Assembly (NCBI GenBank): GCA_025890175.1
Contig: JANPYM010000001.1
Coordinates: 5,164,909-5,228,908, forward strand
Source: Ciborinia camelliae
Lineage: Eukaryota > Ascomycota > Leotiomycetes > Helotiales > Sclerotiniaceae
Direction of reading: 5' to 3'
Length of the DNA stretch: 64,000 nucleotides
This document shows positions 25,828 to 37,900 of the stretch, piece by piece (position 1 is the first letter of the stretch; every line of letters starts with the position of its first letter). A model generated the notes under the pieces. That model was not told the origin of the DNA, did no database searches, and worked only from the letters and a program-made list of their open reading frames with translations. The translations under genes were made by a program, and so were the position numbers.

Positions 25828-27141
25828 CTAATTTCCACCACCATATCCTCTGCCTCTACCTCCACGCCCTCTACCCTGGTCTCCCATTCCATGCCATCCG
25901 CCCTGGTCTCCCCTTCCATGCCATCCGCCCTGGTCTCCCCTTCCTCGCCATCCACCTTGGTCTCCTCTTCCACGCCCAACTTCGCGTTCAAGTGGACTCG
26001 ACTGAGAAGTAGCCACCCGATTACTTCGATGCCAAGTAGTCCCGACGTCTGGATTTGGGCCATAGTCAACATATGTGTGAATAAGAAGAGAGATGCTTTC
26101 AGGTAGCAACCTCCCCTCCCGAATACATGGCGACTTGTAACTATGGCAGACTGGAAATATTAAGTACAGATTGGATCTGGGATGCATTATGTGAAAACGC
26201 TTGACTCTCGGCCCACCAAGTCGCTCTATCATCTCATCTCTTCTTCTGGAGAAGAGGAGCTCATGATCGTTTTCGGACGGAGCTAGATGGTTTTTTGAAG
26301 CGACATCACGAATACCAAGATAGTTTTCGCGTGACGCACGGGGTTTGCGCTGGAGCCCATTGCCACCGAATGTGAATATAGGAAGTGTTAAACAGTGATC
26401 ATGGTGTTTCTGGAGGACGACATATTTGCGTTGTTTTGAATATACTACCCCGAAAGCTGTATCGGTTCTATTCATGTCACTCCGTTCTGGAGGAGTTGTG
26501 TCATAATCCGTGCCATGTTCTACTGCACAAATTACATCACCGACATGATAATCTCTCTTGGAAAGTACCTCCCCATATTCTTCACGCCGTTTCCACGGTG
26601 CAGTCTGCATGAGTGAGTCGCTGTATAGTGGGGGTGGTTTGGGCTCTGGAAATTTATCGGTATTTTTAGAGTAAATCTTCTTATCTAACTTTGGCCTCAC
26701 TGTACCATCAGCTGCCTTAATGGTGGCGGGCTTAGGATCGTACCAAAATGTTCCATATTGATCTACATTGACCTTTCCATGATCCCAAGGGGTCCAAGTG
26801 TAAGGAGGAATTGGATGATAGTTATATGGAAGCTCGGTCTGAGCATCTTCTGAATTAAAAACAAGTTTTATCGGGCGTTTATCTGCAGCTTCTAATGGGG
26901 GAGCTTCCAGTGGGGGCCTTTCCCCAGCGGGAGCCGCTTCTAGTACCTCTTCAGGAGATGGCTGTGGAATTTCGGGGCGTGTTGGAGCATCAGGGGCAAT
27001 AGAGAGATCCTCGATGTTTAGGGTAGACACAGCTTGATGCTTTTCGCCCGGTCGCCTCCCGGGATGTCCTGAACCTCCGCCTCTTCCAACCCCACCAGGA
27101 TTCGTACGCTGTCTGCCAGGTGTATTGCCTCGACCAGTCAT
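25828..27141 (-). CDS. DUF6590-family protein with RGG-type C-terminus
   Basis: This is a single uninterrupted frame of 437 residues. The N-terminus (1-30) is Gly/Arg-rich, and 30-110 is Pro/Glu-rich and probably disordered. The centre, about 195-360, fits the fungal DUF6590 domain: YHVGDVICAVEH, AFGVVYSKQRKYVVLQKH, CLTLPIFTFGGNG and YLGIRDV in order. The C-terminus (about 385-437) holds four GRGDQGGW-type octads and ends in a GRGRGYGGGN tail, as in RNA-binding RGG/RG proteins. The biochemical function of DUF6590 is not established. The Arg/Gly ends suggest nucleic-acid contact (inference). It runs opposite to both neighbours and its 3' end faces the broken secreted-protein locus. Confidence 0.85.
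   Translation of the reverse strand: MTGRGNTPGRQRTNPGGVGRGGGSGHPGRRPGEKHQAVSTLNIEDLSIAPDAPTRPEIPQPSPEEVLEAAPAGERPPLEAPPLEAADKRPIKLVFNSEDAQTELPYNYHPIPPYTWTPWDHGKVNVDQYGTFWYDPKPATIKAADGTVRPKLDKKIYSKNTDKFPEPKPPPLYSDSLMQTAPWKRREEYGEVLSKRDYHVGDVICAVEHGTDYDTTPPERSDMNRTDTAFGVVYSKQRKYVVLQKHHDHCLTLPIFTFGGNGLQRKPRASRENYLGIRDVASKNHLAPSENDHELLFSRRRDEMIERLGGPRVKRFHIMHPRSNLYLIFPVCHSYKSPCIREGRLLPESISLLIHTYVDYGPNPDVGTTWHRSNRVATSQSSPLEREVGRGRGDQGGWRGRGDQGGWHGRGDQGGWHGMGDQGRGRGGRGRGYGGGN
25875..25976. repeat. 24-bp tandem repeat coding for GRGDQGGW octads
   Basis: About four copies of a 24-bp unit (plus-strand sense CTGGTCTCCCCTTCCATGCC plus ATCCGC). It lies inside the 3' part of the DUF6590 gene and encodes the RGG-like tail. 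Copies differ at few positions (Arg/His/Met exchanges), indicating recent expansion. Confidence 0.8.
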
Positions 27142-27626
27142 TCCTCAAATTTGGATGCTTTTATCAAAGACTGGCGATGCCAAACGCAAACGCTACAGTA
27201 TCGACCAAGAAATATGATATATAATTTAGGTGTGAAACTACGGCGTAAAAGATATTTAAGTTTTGATAGTGAATTATAATTGCATCATTTGTTATCAAAA
27301 CTCTTTTTGTTGAGATAAACTTACGTTTTCGGCAATTTGTTAGGGCCAGAGAATTTCCCGTGAGAAGACAAAGAAAATCTGTGATTTGGCTGTACATTGT
27401 TATCAAGGTTACGCACTACCGTATTATCAAGTTTCTTTAAATATCATCTAAAAATGCTTCCTGGACCTCAATAATATTTACCTTGAAGTTTTTGATAAAG
27501 TCTAACCAAACTCCGAGGCGACTCTTTGAATGGTAATCCACACCATCGCATACATACACGAGAAACAGTGATATTTCTATATCTATTTCACCGTATACTT
27601 CTCTGCATCTATTCGCGACCGGAATA
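27142..27626. other. Divergent promoter region between DUF6590 and coiled-coil genes
   Basis: This 485-base head-to-head spacer presumably holds both promoters. Nothing beyond AT-rich stretches is distinctive. No gene is seen. Confidence 0.5.
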
Positions 27627-28968
27627 ATGTCACAGCAGTACCAGAAACGATCATGGTGGAGCTCGTGGTTTCAAGACTCCAATGCACCACGCATGTCAAC
27701 CATCGAAGATGTAGAATATCTGCGCAGACAAATTAGGAGCCTCGAGCGAACTATCCTCGAGAGTTCTAGGCGAGGTGCAGTTCAAAATCCAGATTTATTT
27801 ACAGCAAGGCAGATCATCGCCGTTGCAAGGCAGAGAGGAATTGATAATGTGCAACCTTTGCCAAATGATCAAGATTTGGAAAGATTGACCCGGGAAAGAA
27901 ACGAGGAAAGAGATCGGTCAGCGCGGTTGCAGGAAGAACTCACAGTCGAACGTCAAGCACATGCACATACCCGAGAAACCCTTCGTGGGGATAATGAAAA
28001 TTTACGACGACAACTAACAGATATCAAGGAGAAACCTAGCGACCAAGAGACCCTTTTCTTGAAGGAGGCCAACGAGCTCCTCAAACAACAAATTGAAGCT
28101 TTACGTGCGCAAAACAAAGCCGAAAAGGAAAATCACGCTGAAGAAATAAATAAGCGCGAAGCTGATAAAAAGCTTTTGCAGGAGAAATGGGACAACTGTG
28201 AGTAACAATCCTTTTAATTTTTCATTGCAGTTCATAACACTAATGGACAAAACAGATGAATACACCTATGATGACGAAGAAGCTATATTAAGTCGGACTT
28301 TCTTCGACAATGCCATAATAGACCTTTGTAACAAAGTTCTTAACAGTCAACACCAATTCAGAGCATGGACCCGCAAACAATCACAGGTAATGGATGACCA
28401 CAGGATGATTAACGACGAAGAAGGCCTGAAGGCCTATCCAGAGGCATTCAGAGAAAAGCAAAATGAAATTCTGAAGTCTCAATTTGCAATTATAAAAGTC
28501 AGGAGAGACACAATCTACGCGAAGTCAAGAAAGGAAGTGGACATGCTTTTTGACCATATAGAGGATGTCATGAGGACTTACAATTGGTTTATAGAGGAAG
28601 ACATTGCTTGGACCGAAGAAGTGGCCCAGTATGGTTGTGTGGATGAAGAGATACTGGAGGAGTTTAAGAGAAAGAGAGAGTTGGCCAAGGCACTCCAAGA
28701 GGAAGAAGGAGAGGAGGAGAAGGAGAAGGAGGAGGAGAAGGAGAAGGAGGAGGAGGAGGAGGAGGAGGAGGAGGAGGAGAAGGATAAGCCGGGAATGTCG
28801 AAAGAAATGAAAGATAAGATGGACAAGGAGAGAGAAGAATGGAAGCGAAAGGAGCAAAAAGAGAAAGATAAGAATAAGCCGCCTTTGCCACCGAAGAAAA
28901 AGAAGAAGGAGAAGAAGGACACCCAGAAACATGTAGACGGGGAGACGGATTCTGAAGATCTTGAATAA
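27627..28968 (+). CDS. Coiled-coil, Glu/Lys-rich hypothetical protein
   Basis: Two open frames overlap by a few bases at about 28,198. They join into one 427-residue protein if a 58-nt intron (28,198-28,255; GTGAGT donor, CACTAAT branch-like site, AACAG acceptor) is removed: exons 27627-28197 and 28256-28968, total 1,284 nt. A nearer TTGCAG acceptor would leave only 33 nt and break frame. Residues about 20-60 and 80-190 have strong heptad character (RRQIRSLERTILE; ERDRSARLQEELTVERQAH). Residues 190-330 are mixed helical. From about 335 it is Glu-rich, then Lys/Glu/Pro-rich (KPPLPPKKKKK), with an acidic end. No family is recognised. Two separate genes remain possible. Confidence 0.65.
28698..28783. 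repeat. GAG/GGA trinucleotide expansion in the coiled-coil gene
   Basis: An 86-bp run of GAG, GAA and AAG codons encodes an uninterrupted Glu/Lys stretch. The core (28,747-28,780) is pure GGA/GAG. It is in frame and likely length-variable. It creates long spurious Leu-, Ser- and Pro-rich frames on the opposite strand. Confidence 0.9.
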
Positions 28969-29602
28969 GCTATTTAATTTTCAAGACATTCAGTTACAAT
29001 GACTTCCTTCAGAGAGGTCTGGCGTGTTTAGGCACTTTGAAGTAGGAAGCAGGAAGCAGAAGTGAAGGACCAGACTGGAAAATCTCAACACTAAAGTGTG
29101 GGGTGCTGATATTCATGTGATTTTTCCCCACGTGAGAATTTCTTGAGTTTCACTGCCTTTTGCTTTTCAAATACATACACATTTAAGATAAATCCACAAA
29201 TGTGAATGCCACCACTTCTCACAGTGAAACGAGCATATATCTTGTGATATCTCTTCTTCACCAATTTCTATTTCTATCTTAAACCATGCTGGTTAAAGTA
29301 TCTGGTGTACTGTAGGTCGTGTCTCATTGCATTCATTCTAATCCTCAGGGTATCTATATGTAGGTAATAATACAATCATTCTCCAAATGTGAATCCCTCC
29401 TTAATCACCCGGTCAAAAAATCCCCATCTATCCAATATTCATCTCTCTTCTTCTTCCTTCCATTACCCATTAATATTACATAGAAAAAGAAAAGAATATC
29501 AATGAATCTTATTATACACCTGCGCATTGCTCGTCATAAAATCGGCATCTTCACCCCCTTCCATTTATCCAATTTTCTCCAGCCAAACAAGAAACGGAGC
29601 AT
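28969..29602. other. Intergenic, converging 3' flanks
   Basis: This tail-to-tail spacer lies between the coiled-coil gene and the SUR7/PalI gene. It shows AT-rich 3'-flank sequence, a GGAAGCAGGAAGCAG step near 29,046 and C/T-rich tracts at 29,440-29,470. No gene is seen. Confidence 0.5.
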
Positions 29603-30735
29603 CTACGCATACTCGCGACTCCCACTATTTCTCGACCTTTTCGTAAAGAAACCAATCTTTTCACGAGACACACCTCCTTCTTTTCTGTGGCCAGCACAGA
29701 AAATGCCAACCGCGTCAAAAACCACCGCTGTGGCAATAAGCACCGTAGCAGCCCAGGTCAATGCATGATATTTACTTCCTTTATACGCATGCAGCCCAAT
29801 GTGATTCCCAAATTTATTGATAATATGGGCAGCTTTGTTTTGAAAAACAGTGACGATGGTAGAGGCGATGAGTAGAAAGAGGAGACATACTGATGCGAAA
29901 CCCAAGCTCAATAAGGGGAAGCGACGACCGGTTGCAAAGAGTGCGGCGAGGGAAGTGAGGAATGCGAGACCAGCAGCTGTGATACCGATGCAGTAGAATA
30001 CGAAGGTGGCGTTCAAGGCTGTGGAGAGCGTGTCCAGGCCGTCTTGGATAGCGGACGGCCAGTTTATGTCATCGAGGTTTAGATGGAGGGGACCGATAGA
30101 AAGTTGTTTGGAAATTACAGAGTTGATGTTGAAGTGAACTAGGTGAAGATATGATTAATTCAAGCAGGAAAATCATATAGTGATAGTACTTACACATGGC
30201 AGTTTGATTTGTGCAGGAGCTCACATTTAATTTTGCGCCCTTGACAGTAGCATTTGGTGTATATGTTCCCTCGCACATATCCATGAGATGTAGCGAATAC
30301 CAATCCTTAATGCCTAATGTCTTCGCAAGTTTATCCGCAATGTCGTTTTCGACATTGCCGAGTGCATTTGCAATATCGCTGCCAAGACCAGGATCACGGG
30401 GGAGCCAACTGGATAGGGCTGTGGGTAGGGCTGTGGGTAAAAGAGATTTGATACCGTCTATTACATCCGATGTAGAAGTGGGTTTGGAGTCAGAGCCACT
30501 GGATTTTGTGGGAACGAGGTCTTTTCCGACTTCTGAAGTATTGAGCTGGGGGTATATAGTCAGAGTCGTATGCTTGGAAATGGGGACTTGGTGCACATAC
30601 TTGTATGATATGGTAATCCTCCATGAATCCAGGCTTATTGCCTGCGAAGACACATAACATGGCAAGGATAAATGTCACGATGGAACACACCACCGGAATA
30701 GCAGCTAGTGGACGCATCGGTTGCATAGGTTGCAT
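29603..30735 (-). CDS. SUR7/PalI-family tetraspan membrane protein
   Basis: Three exons on the minus strand (30735-30601, 30545-30194, 30138-29603) give 1,023 nt and 340 residues. All introns are GT-AG and in frame. TM1 is at about 9-30, followed by a large outside loop to about 205 with the family-like IKDWYSLHLMDMCEG block and NATVKGAKLNVSSC (glycosylation sites and cysteines). TM2 is at about 207-231, TM3 at 237-262 and TM4 at 285-310, with a short basic cytoplasmic tail. SUR7 proteins mark eisosomes and the cell cortex, and PalI relatives take part in ambient pH sensing. Which role applies is not decided by sequence. The start ATG is the first of three close Met codons (MQPMQPM). Confidence 0.88.
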
Positions 30736-31669
30736 CTTGAAAATTAGTTATAAAGATCTCTAATGTGGAATAATTATTGATGGAATGAAGATGTTAATGT
30801 AGATTGAAACGGTTCGAAAAGAGTGCGCTCTTCTTTCTAACTTATCTTTAGGTAGAGTAGCAAGTAGAACAAACAAGAAACTATGAGCAATGAGCAAGCA
30901 AATAATCAAATATTTTCTTGTGTGATTCATCTATCGCTTTCTAATTATAGTATAGTTCTTGATTATGATGCAAAATCCTTACCTAGGTGCACTTTTCAGA
31001 TTCACCAAAGAAAAGAAATCAATACATAAACCAGATAAACTTACTGTGAAGAAAAAGGAAAACCAGGAACTGACCCCTGAGTCCCGACAGACAACTTTTA
31101 TTGTCCTCCATTCCCTAACCTCAAAACCGAAGATTCTGAAAATGGGGTTCTAGCGAGTTTATCCAATCTGATTCGCAATTCGAGGTTGAAGCTATCGATG
31201 TTGATACTTGATACTAGGTACGGATACGTCATTGTAGTGAATTTTATAGTAGGTAACCTATGGTAGGATTGTGGTTTTCGGTAAAGTTTACCCCATGGAT
31301 GTTCTATTTTGACCATCTCAAGGTTGGTGTACTCGTGGGTAAGGGGGGGAGAGGGATTAGTAATCATTCTCAGCCATTCAGACTTCATTTGGCTGTCGAG
31401 CGCTCAGAGACCCTGAAAACAGGTTTTAAAAGGAAGGGATTTTTCAATTTTTCGCGACCGGAGAACCTATAGCTTCAATTCTCTATTCTGGACTACAAAC
31501 ACCCCGGTATTTATCGAAACTATCGAATAGGCGCCGATATGCTATAATAGATCTTCAATCAATCAATGAAATTGCCCAAATCTCGAATGCATAATGTTCC
31601 GAGACCAACTGATTAAGGGTTTCAAACAATTTGAATTCAATGCCGTTGTGAAAGGTATTCCGTGGGTGT
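30736..31669. other. Intergenic: SUR7 promoter and DUF3292 3' flank
   Basis: A 934-base spacer between two minus-strand genes. No gene is seen. Frames here are below 100 codons and lack domain or compositional support. Scattered TACCTAGGT-like words occur, for example at about 30,980. Confidence 0.5.
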
Positions 31670-33782
31670 CTACCATGCCTCCCACATTTGCGCACCCATT
31701 GAAATCAATCGATTAAAGAGCTCCTCTCGTAATGCGATAGCGGTAAGTTGCTTTTGGTCACCAGCCTTGTCGATTATAAGAATTCCGTCCGCAATTTCTC
31801 GTGATGTAGCCCATCCTACTACAAGCTTAGTCTTCCAGCCTAGGCCACCAACCTTCTTTATCTCCTATCGTTACTGTTTCAGTCTGTGTCTCTCATAAAA
31901 ATCATACTGGTGAAAACTTACCATGATATCAGCGATTGCTATGGAGAAAACAGGATCAATGTCCTCTTTCTCGGTCGTCCAGCTCAATGCTGGAGTCGTC
32001 GCGGTGGCTGTGATATACGCATGCCCCTTCTTGCCCTTATATCTGGAGGGGAAACGGATAGGGCCAGCTGGATCATCCGGTCCGTCTTTCAAAACCCCGA
32101 GACGATTTTTCGCATGTTCTGCTCCAGCTGCAGCCTTCAATCTATCGGTTCCTAAGACAGTCTCAACACCACCTTTGGTGACACTTTTAAATGCAGCCAA
32201 AATACGATGACCTTTCTTCTTAGGTTTGGGCTGATCGATGCCGGTTGTGCTTGTATTGATGTTAGGATGTATGGCATCAGCCATTTCTGCATCGGATACT
32301 CCTTCTGAGGATGTTAGTTCATTACATTTCACGAGTAAACATTCACTTACCAAGATGATCGAGATCCTCCCCTGCTGTAGAGTGCGCAACATCAGGTGGC
32401 GGTAATGACGAAAATGGGGGTGGCGGGATTGGAGCTTTATTGGCTTCACCAATTCGTAACAATGTGATGGTGAGTTGAGCATTCGTAGGGACACCTTTGA
32501 GCAATGTATTCCTGATCTCCAACAATTTCTGCCAATGTGGAAATTTGCGATTCAAGTACGAAAGTCCTCTCCAAATTAATGGATCTCCGAAGAACCCAAA
32601 CCCGACGAACAATCCATTCATCTTCATGAACATATACGAGCTGGTAAACATCGAGATAAGTAAAAGCGGAGCAAGGCACCCAGCAAGCTTGAGTCGCGGT
32701 GTCTCCTGGGGAAATGGTGGTGTTGGAGATAATGCGTTTGCGAATCTCTCCCATCCGTCAGAAATGTCAGCAATCGCATGCATGACCGGCCTAGTCTTCG
32801 ACCACATCGCTGCCGACATTGGCTCCTTTGTCTTGTCGTGATAGGAATTTGTTTGATCTCCCGCGCTGCTGCTCTTTGCATCTGCAGCGCCCACTGCCAC
32901 ATTTGTTGGATCTGGTGCCGCATCCTCCAGAGTACTTGCGCCCGCTTCATCGCCATGTGGATCTCCTTGAGGGTGTTTCCCCGCTGCACTACTTATTGCG
33001 ATAGAGGTAAAACTATTCACGAAATTGCTGGCCTCTTGTTCCACAGCTTCTCCATGGTATTTTTCCGGGGCTCCAGTCAAACTGGTATCGTTACCCAGGA
33101 CGCCTGCTGTTGGTTTCTTGATTCCTCCTGTTGCGCTATCGATCAGCGCAGGCGGTGCTGGAGGAAAACAGTATTGTCTCGATGGTGGCCATGCTATAAG
33201 CACAATCACGAAACCGATAATTGTTGGCATTAGGAAGTCTATCAACCAAGCCAGGAAATAAACGGAAGCGAAAACGATTGTGCGATCTCTTTCCCTCCAT
33301 GACCTTAATCTTGCAATATGTTTCCAAAAGGTAACAAGCCCGACTACTACAGTCATATACAACCGCTCGATATTCGACCTCAACTTGTCTGGAGAGAACT
33401 CCTCTTCATCCGCAATATTTAGGTCCAAGCCTCCGAGTGGTGGCTCTGGTAAGGATTTGACATGGTACATCTGTTTATTAAATCTTCGTACTAAAGTCCA
33501 TAATTCTTCGTTCGGCAGACCCCCAACCAGAGGTGAAGGAACGTCATCATCGGTATGATCGTTCCAGCCCAAATCACGAACCTCGACAGTACCATGATCT
33601 AGCTGTGCGGCACCTTTTTCTTCGTGATCTGCGACTGCGAGAGCATGACTATCGGTGGGTATGTCTTCTTCGTGAGCTTCGACTTTTATGGGGAGGTTGT
33701 GAATTGGTTGCGCGCGTCCGCGATAGGGATCCGTAGGTACAGCATGCGGATCATTGAGACTCGGAATATCGTTGGTATCCAT
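31670..33782 (-). CDS. DUF3292-family membrane protein
   Basis: Three exons on the minus strand (33782-32351, 32304-31922, 31864-31670) give 2,010 nt and 669 residues, with GTAAGT donors at both introns. The N-terminus (SLNDPHAVPTDPYRG) and the NEELWTLVRRFNKQMYHVKS block are typical of this fungal family. Hydrophobic segments lie at about 168-198 and 365-398. A low-complexity linker spans 230-310. A globular C-terminal part (about 500-669) contains RYKGKKGHAYITATATTP and the KKVGGLGWKTKLVVGWATSREIADGI stretch, resembling a PH/GRAM-like end. The function of the family is unknown. Membrane insertion is inferred from the hydrophobic segments. The last exon is short (65 codons including stop) and easily missed. 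Confidence 0.85.
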
Positions 33783-34913
33783 TGTAAGAGTACCAGCGTA
33801 GTTATAAGCTCAGATGGGATGATGGCGATTAAATTGAAGTCTTTGGTTGATTCCTGTGATATATAGAGAACACGGGAGAAGTAAAAGAAAAGTGACTTAT
33901 AACTTTGAAGACTTACATTATTCGATACTCAGGTATCAGAAGAAGGAACATTAAAGGAATGTTGATTTGATCAATCGATCTCCCGTCTATGACGTATTGA
34001 TGTACGCACTATCCAAGCCATGAGGTGCGGGCGTTTCTTTGTGCATCAATGTTGACATGTATGTTGACATGTATGAGTATCAAAAACATACTTGGTATTC
34101 ATGATTTGCATATTACCTTAAGGAAATGACTCTAATAGAGAAGAGAATATATTCTTTTATATGGTTCGAGGTAGAGCTGGAATGCTGATGCTTGGTTGCG
34201 GATGGAGGTGCGTATATCTTCTTTTCATCTGATATGAGCGTATGAGAGGTGGGTTTACCATAGACAATGGAGTTTCATCCCATGATGATGACCTAAAGTG
34301 CTCAGCATACAACGAACAGTAATCATCACAACTTTGAACATCCCGTCGTCGATCATAATAATCAGATCCTAATTGATGGAATGGGATGTGAGTGAAACTT
34401 GGCAAACCTAATGGAATGGAATTTACCCCACCTTCTTCATTTGGATGTCTGCTCCATCACCACGTGACTACCTCTTACCCTTGGCACGATTATCCGATAC
34501 CCGATGTCGATATCTCACAGGCATCATTTCGTTTGTCTCAAGAAAAGACTATCTACATACCTATCTAACCATCAATTCAAGTGAAATTCATAGAGGATCT
34601 AAAACTGCATGTACCAATGATCTGTATTCTTCTTCTTATATATAGAAATTCCCACCTTCAACCCGTTTTAAGTTTCTTGCAAGCATCACAATGCAGTGGA
34701 TCAAAAGCAGTTTAGTCGCCTGCAGCATCCATGCAGTGAGGCTGATGCAAACGCAGCTTCGAAAGAGGTGCTCAATTTGTGTTGAAGGAGACCTCAAGAT
34801 GAGTACCCAGTGATACTATGCGATATTATCTGTTCGTGCAGACTTCATCGCGACTACACAGAAAATCCTAGTCGATTCAATGAACCGGAGATCATGTTCC
34901 ACACTATTATCGA
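33783..34913. other. 1.1-kb divergent intergenic region
   Basis: Shared upstream DNA of the DUF3292 gene (minus) and the kinase gene (plus). A 14-bp direct repeat TGTTGACATGTATG occurs twice in a row at about 34,051-34,077. No gene is seen. Confidence 0.5.
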
Positions 34914-37900
34914 ATGGCGGAAATAATTGGTTCTAGCAAAGACTGGGAAGAAATGTTGGAGTCTCAGGGCATTGCAGAAGGATCTCAAGCTTACGTCGAA
35001 TCTGGACAACCTATGAGTAAAGCTCATGCTGAATGGCTCTCCGCTCAAGACAGGGGGACTTTCGACAATACGGCAGTGGAACTTGGGATGATTGAAACCA
35101 ACGAAGATGAAGTTCATCGTATGAAGGAGAAATTCCCGGGACTCGGCCGATTCTTTTCTACGAAATCTCGCAGATCGATATCCAATAATGGTGATTGGGA
35201 CAACTTGGAACCATCAAATGCCTGGCTAGAGCCTACCGATAATACCGCAAATCACGAAATTGAACACGGTAGTGACGAAATTGATATCAAGAGAGGTGCA
35301 AAGAATGAGACAGAGGATGCAGAACCAATTACCGAGAAGTCTCCCATACGTGATAACATTTTGTGGAAGACGTATAAGCGTCCCTACCGTCACTTAGATG
35401 ACATCCTCGCGGCCAAGCCTGATCTACCATCAGGCACTACCATAATGGGCTTGCTTCATCTGGCAGAGTCATTGACTAAGCAAGCAGATACGTTCCTCGA
35501 TAATTTAGAGCGACCAGATCTAGCTCTGCAGGAATGGGCCAAAGTGACTATCATAGTAAACGGCACTATACCTCATTATGATGGATACAGCTCACTCATG
35601 AGTGACCTTGGACTTCTAACCAGGTATAACATGATTAAAAAATGGCTCATAGATCAACATGCGAAATTTGAAGAAGCGAAAGAATTCATCAGGAACGATA
35701 ATTACAGGCATGGGGTTGTGTCTTCATTGCCGTCACCAATAGACTGGCCAGACAGAGAGAATGGGGCCAGCTCAAGCGATTCTAAAAGCAAAAGATCGCA
35801 GAACGGAGACGGCATTGGGTCTAATAAAGAAGATATAGTTGCGGGATCAACATCAGACGGTGCTATTGTTTCTGAGGGTCTGAGCGAGAGTTCTAATCAT
35901 TCAATGCATAGCCAGTCGTCTTCCCAGAATTTCTCGGATAATTTCACAATTTCCTACCCATGCCACATTATAACCTGTCCGGATCACCAAAGTGGGTTCT
36001 CGTCCCAAGAAACTTTGGTACATCATTATGAGCTAGTTCATGGCGAATCATACTATCTCTGTGATTATCCTTCATGTCAATCAAAAATTGGGTCTGCCAT
36101 ACTGCCTGGCTCCAGGATAAAATTTCTCCGCTGCGATTTTAGGGGCTCGAAGCAAGACTACAAGTACCATCTCCGATCTTTTCACAAAGAGGACATAAGT
36201 ACGTTGTCGTCAAAGCTTTCGGACACTGAGATAGCGATATTGGATACATGTAGATTGGAGGTAGACTGGTGGAGATGTCAGAGCTGTCTGAGGAGAGTGC
36301 TGATAAACAACGAGGGGTATACTTGCAAGGATTGTAAGGCAATATGTGAACATGTACGTATCACGACCCGAAAAACAAGATTTGGGGTTGGTAGTTTGAT
36401 TGGCAGCGGAAACATGGCCCAAGTCACACCTGGGACTGTATTCCCTACTCATAACCAGCATCCAAACTCCTCAATCGTGGGTGATATATCACTACAACGT
36501 ACATCATCATCAGAGAATCTAAGGATCGAACAGAACTTTGTTGATGCATCTCTCAATATACGTAATATTAGTCCTAGAAAGGAGACAGTCGACCCGTTCG
36601 AAAGGGTGGATAAGATGTCAGCCATGAGTTCAAGGTCTATAAAATCTGAACCATGTATCAATATAGAATTTACTCACACGGAATATACAAACTTCAGAAA
36701 CACGCCATTCACAACAGTCAAACAGTTAGGACATGGCTCCCTTGGAACTGTCGATGCAGTCCGTATCCATGGAAGCGAAGATGAGGCTCTAATTGCTCGG
36801 AAAATCATTCGCCTTCCCAACTTTTCACGAAAGAAATTATTGCCCCTTATCCAACAAGAAGTAGCCGTTCTTCGAGGTCTCACCCATCAACACATCGTCA
36901 AAGTGGTTAGCACTTATGAAACGACCAAAGCTCCTCGACAATTTGGAATTCTCATATCTCCAGCTGGTGATGAGGATCTAGGTCACTTTCTTGAACGAGT
37001 TAGTGAAGGAGATTTTCCAGAGGAAGATATAAAATTACTCAGTGGCTGGCAATGTTGTCTTGCTTCTGCGGTAGCATATATCCATTCGCAAAGTATCAGG
37101 CACAAAGATATCAAGCCAAACAATATAATTTGCAAGGGTGACCAAGTTTACTTGACCGATTTTGGATCCGCGCACCAGTTTAGTGCAGGTATTACAAGTT
37201 CAACGGAAGGCCCTTTGGTGGGCATCACAAAAATGTACAGCGCTCCCGAGGTGATCGCTGATGACCGAAGAGGTCGACCTGCCGATGTTTACTCCCTGGG
37301 ATGCGTTTTTGCTGAAATGGCCACTGTGGCAGATGGCGAACGAATCGAGGAATTTCATGAGTATAGGAGTCAGCCAATACCCGATGAGCCTGATAGAATG
37401 ACTTACGCTTATCATGCGACGGCACATATGATAGGACCATGGTTCACTGAGCTAGGAGACTCGTGGACAGCCTCTCTTCTTCAAGAAATGCTGGCTGTTG
37501 ATCAAAAGTGTCGCCCAACGGCTGATGTTCTCGTCGAAACCTTACTAGAGCACTATGGCCCACCTAATTGTTCGTGTCATTTGAATTCTTCTTCAAAATT
37601 CCTCTCGCAAGTAGATGGCACTACAACTTCGAAATTTATTAAAAATTCAGGTCAGAGTCCTTCGGAATTCAATTCAAATCTTCAGCTCCTGCCAAGAGTC
37701 GTTAATAAGCAATATGTTTGTATGGAACCAAAACACGAAGAGCTCTCGGACAATGGATTTCTGGGTGTCAGATTAGGTGAATGCGAGACATGTAAGACTG
37801 GGTGGCTGTATGCAAGATATTCAGATGCTATAGCTCATCTCAAAAAATCACATTTCGGCCTCTTACATCCTGAGGAGCTTCTGAGGCCCTGGGTCACCGA

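Noticed and set aside
28525..28932. Leu-, Ser- and Pro-rich frames opposite the coiled-coil gene
   Set aside because: They mirror the Glu/Lys codon run on the plus strand.
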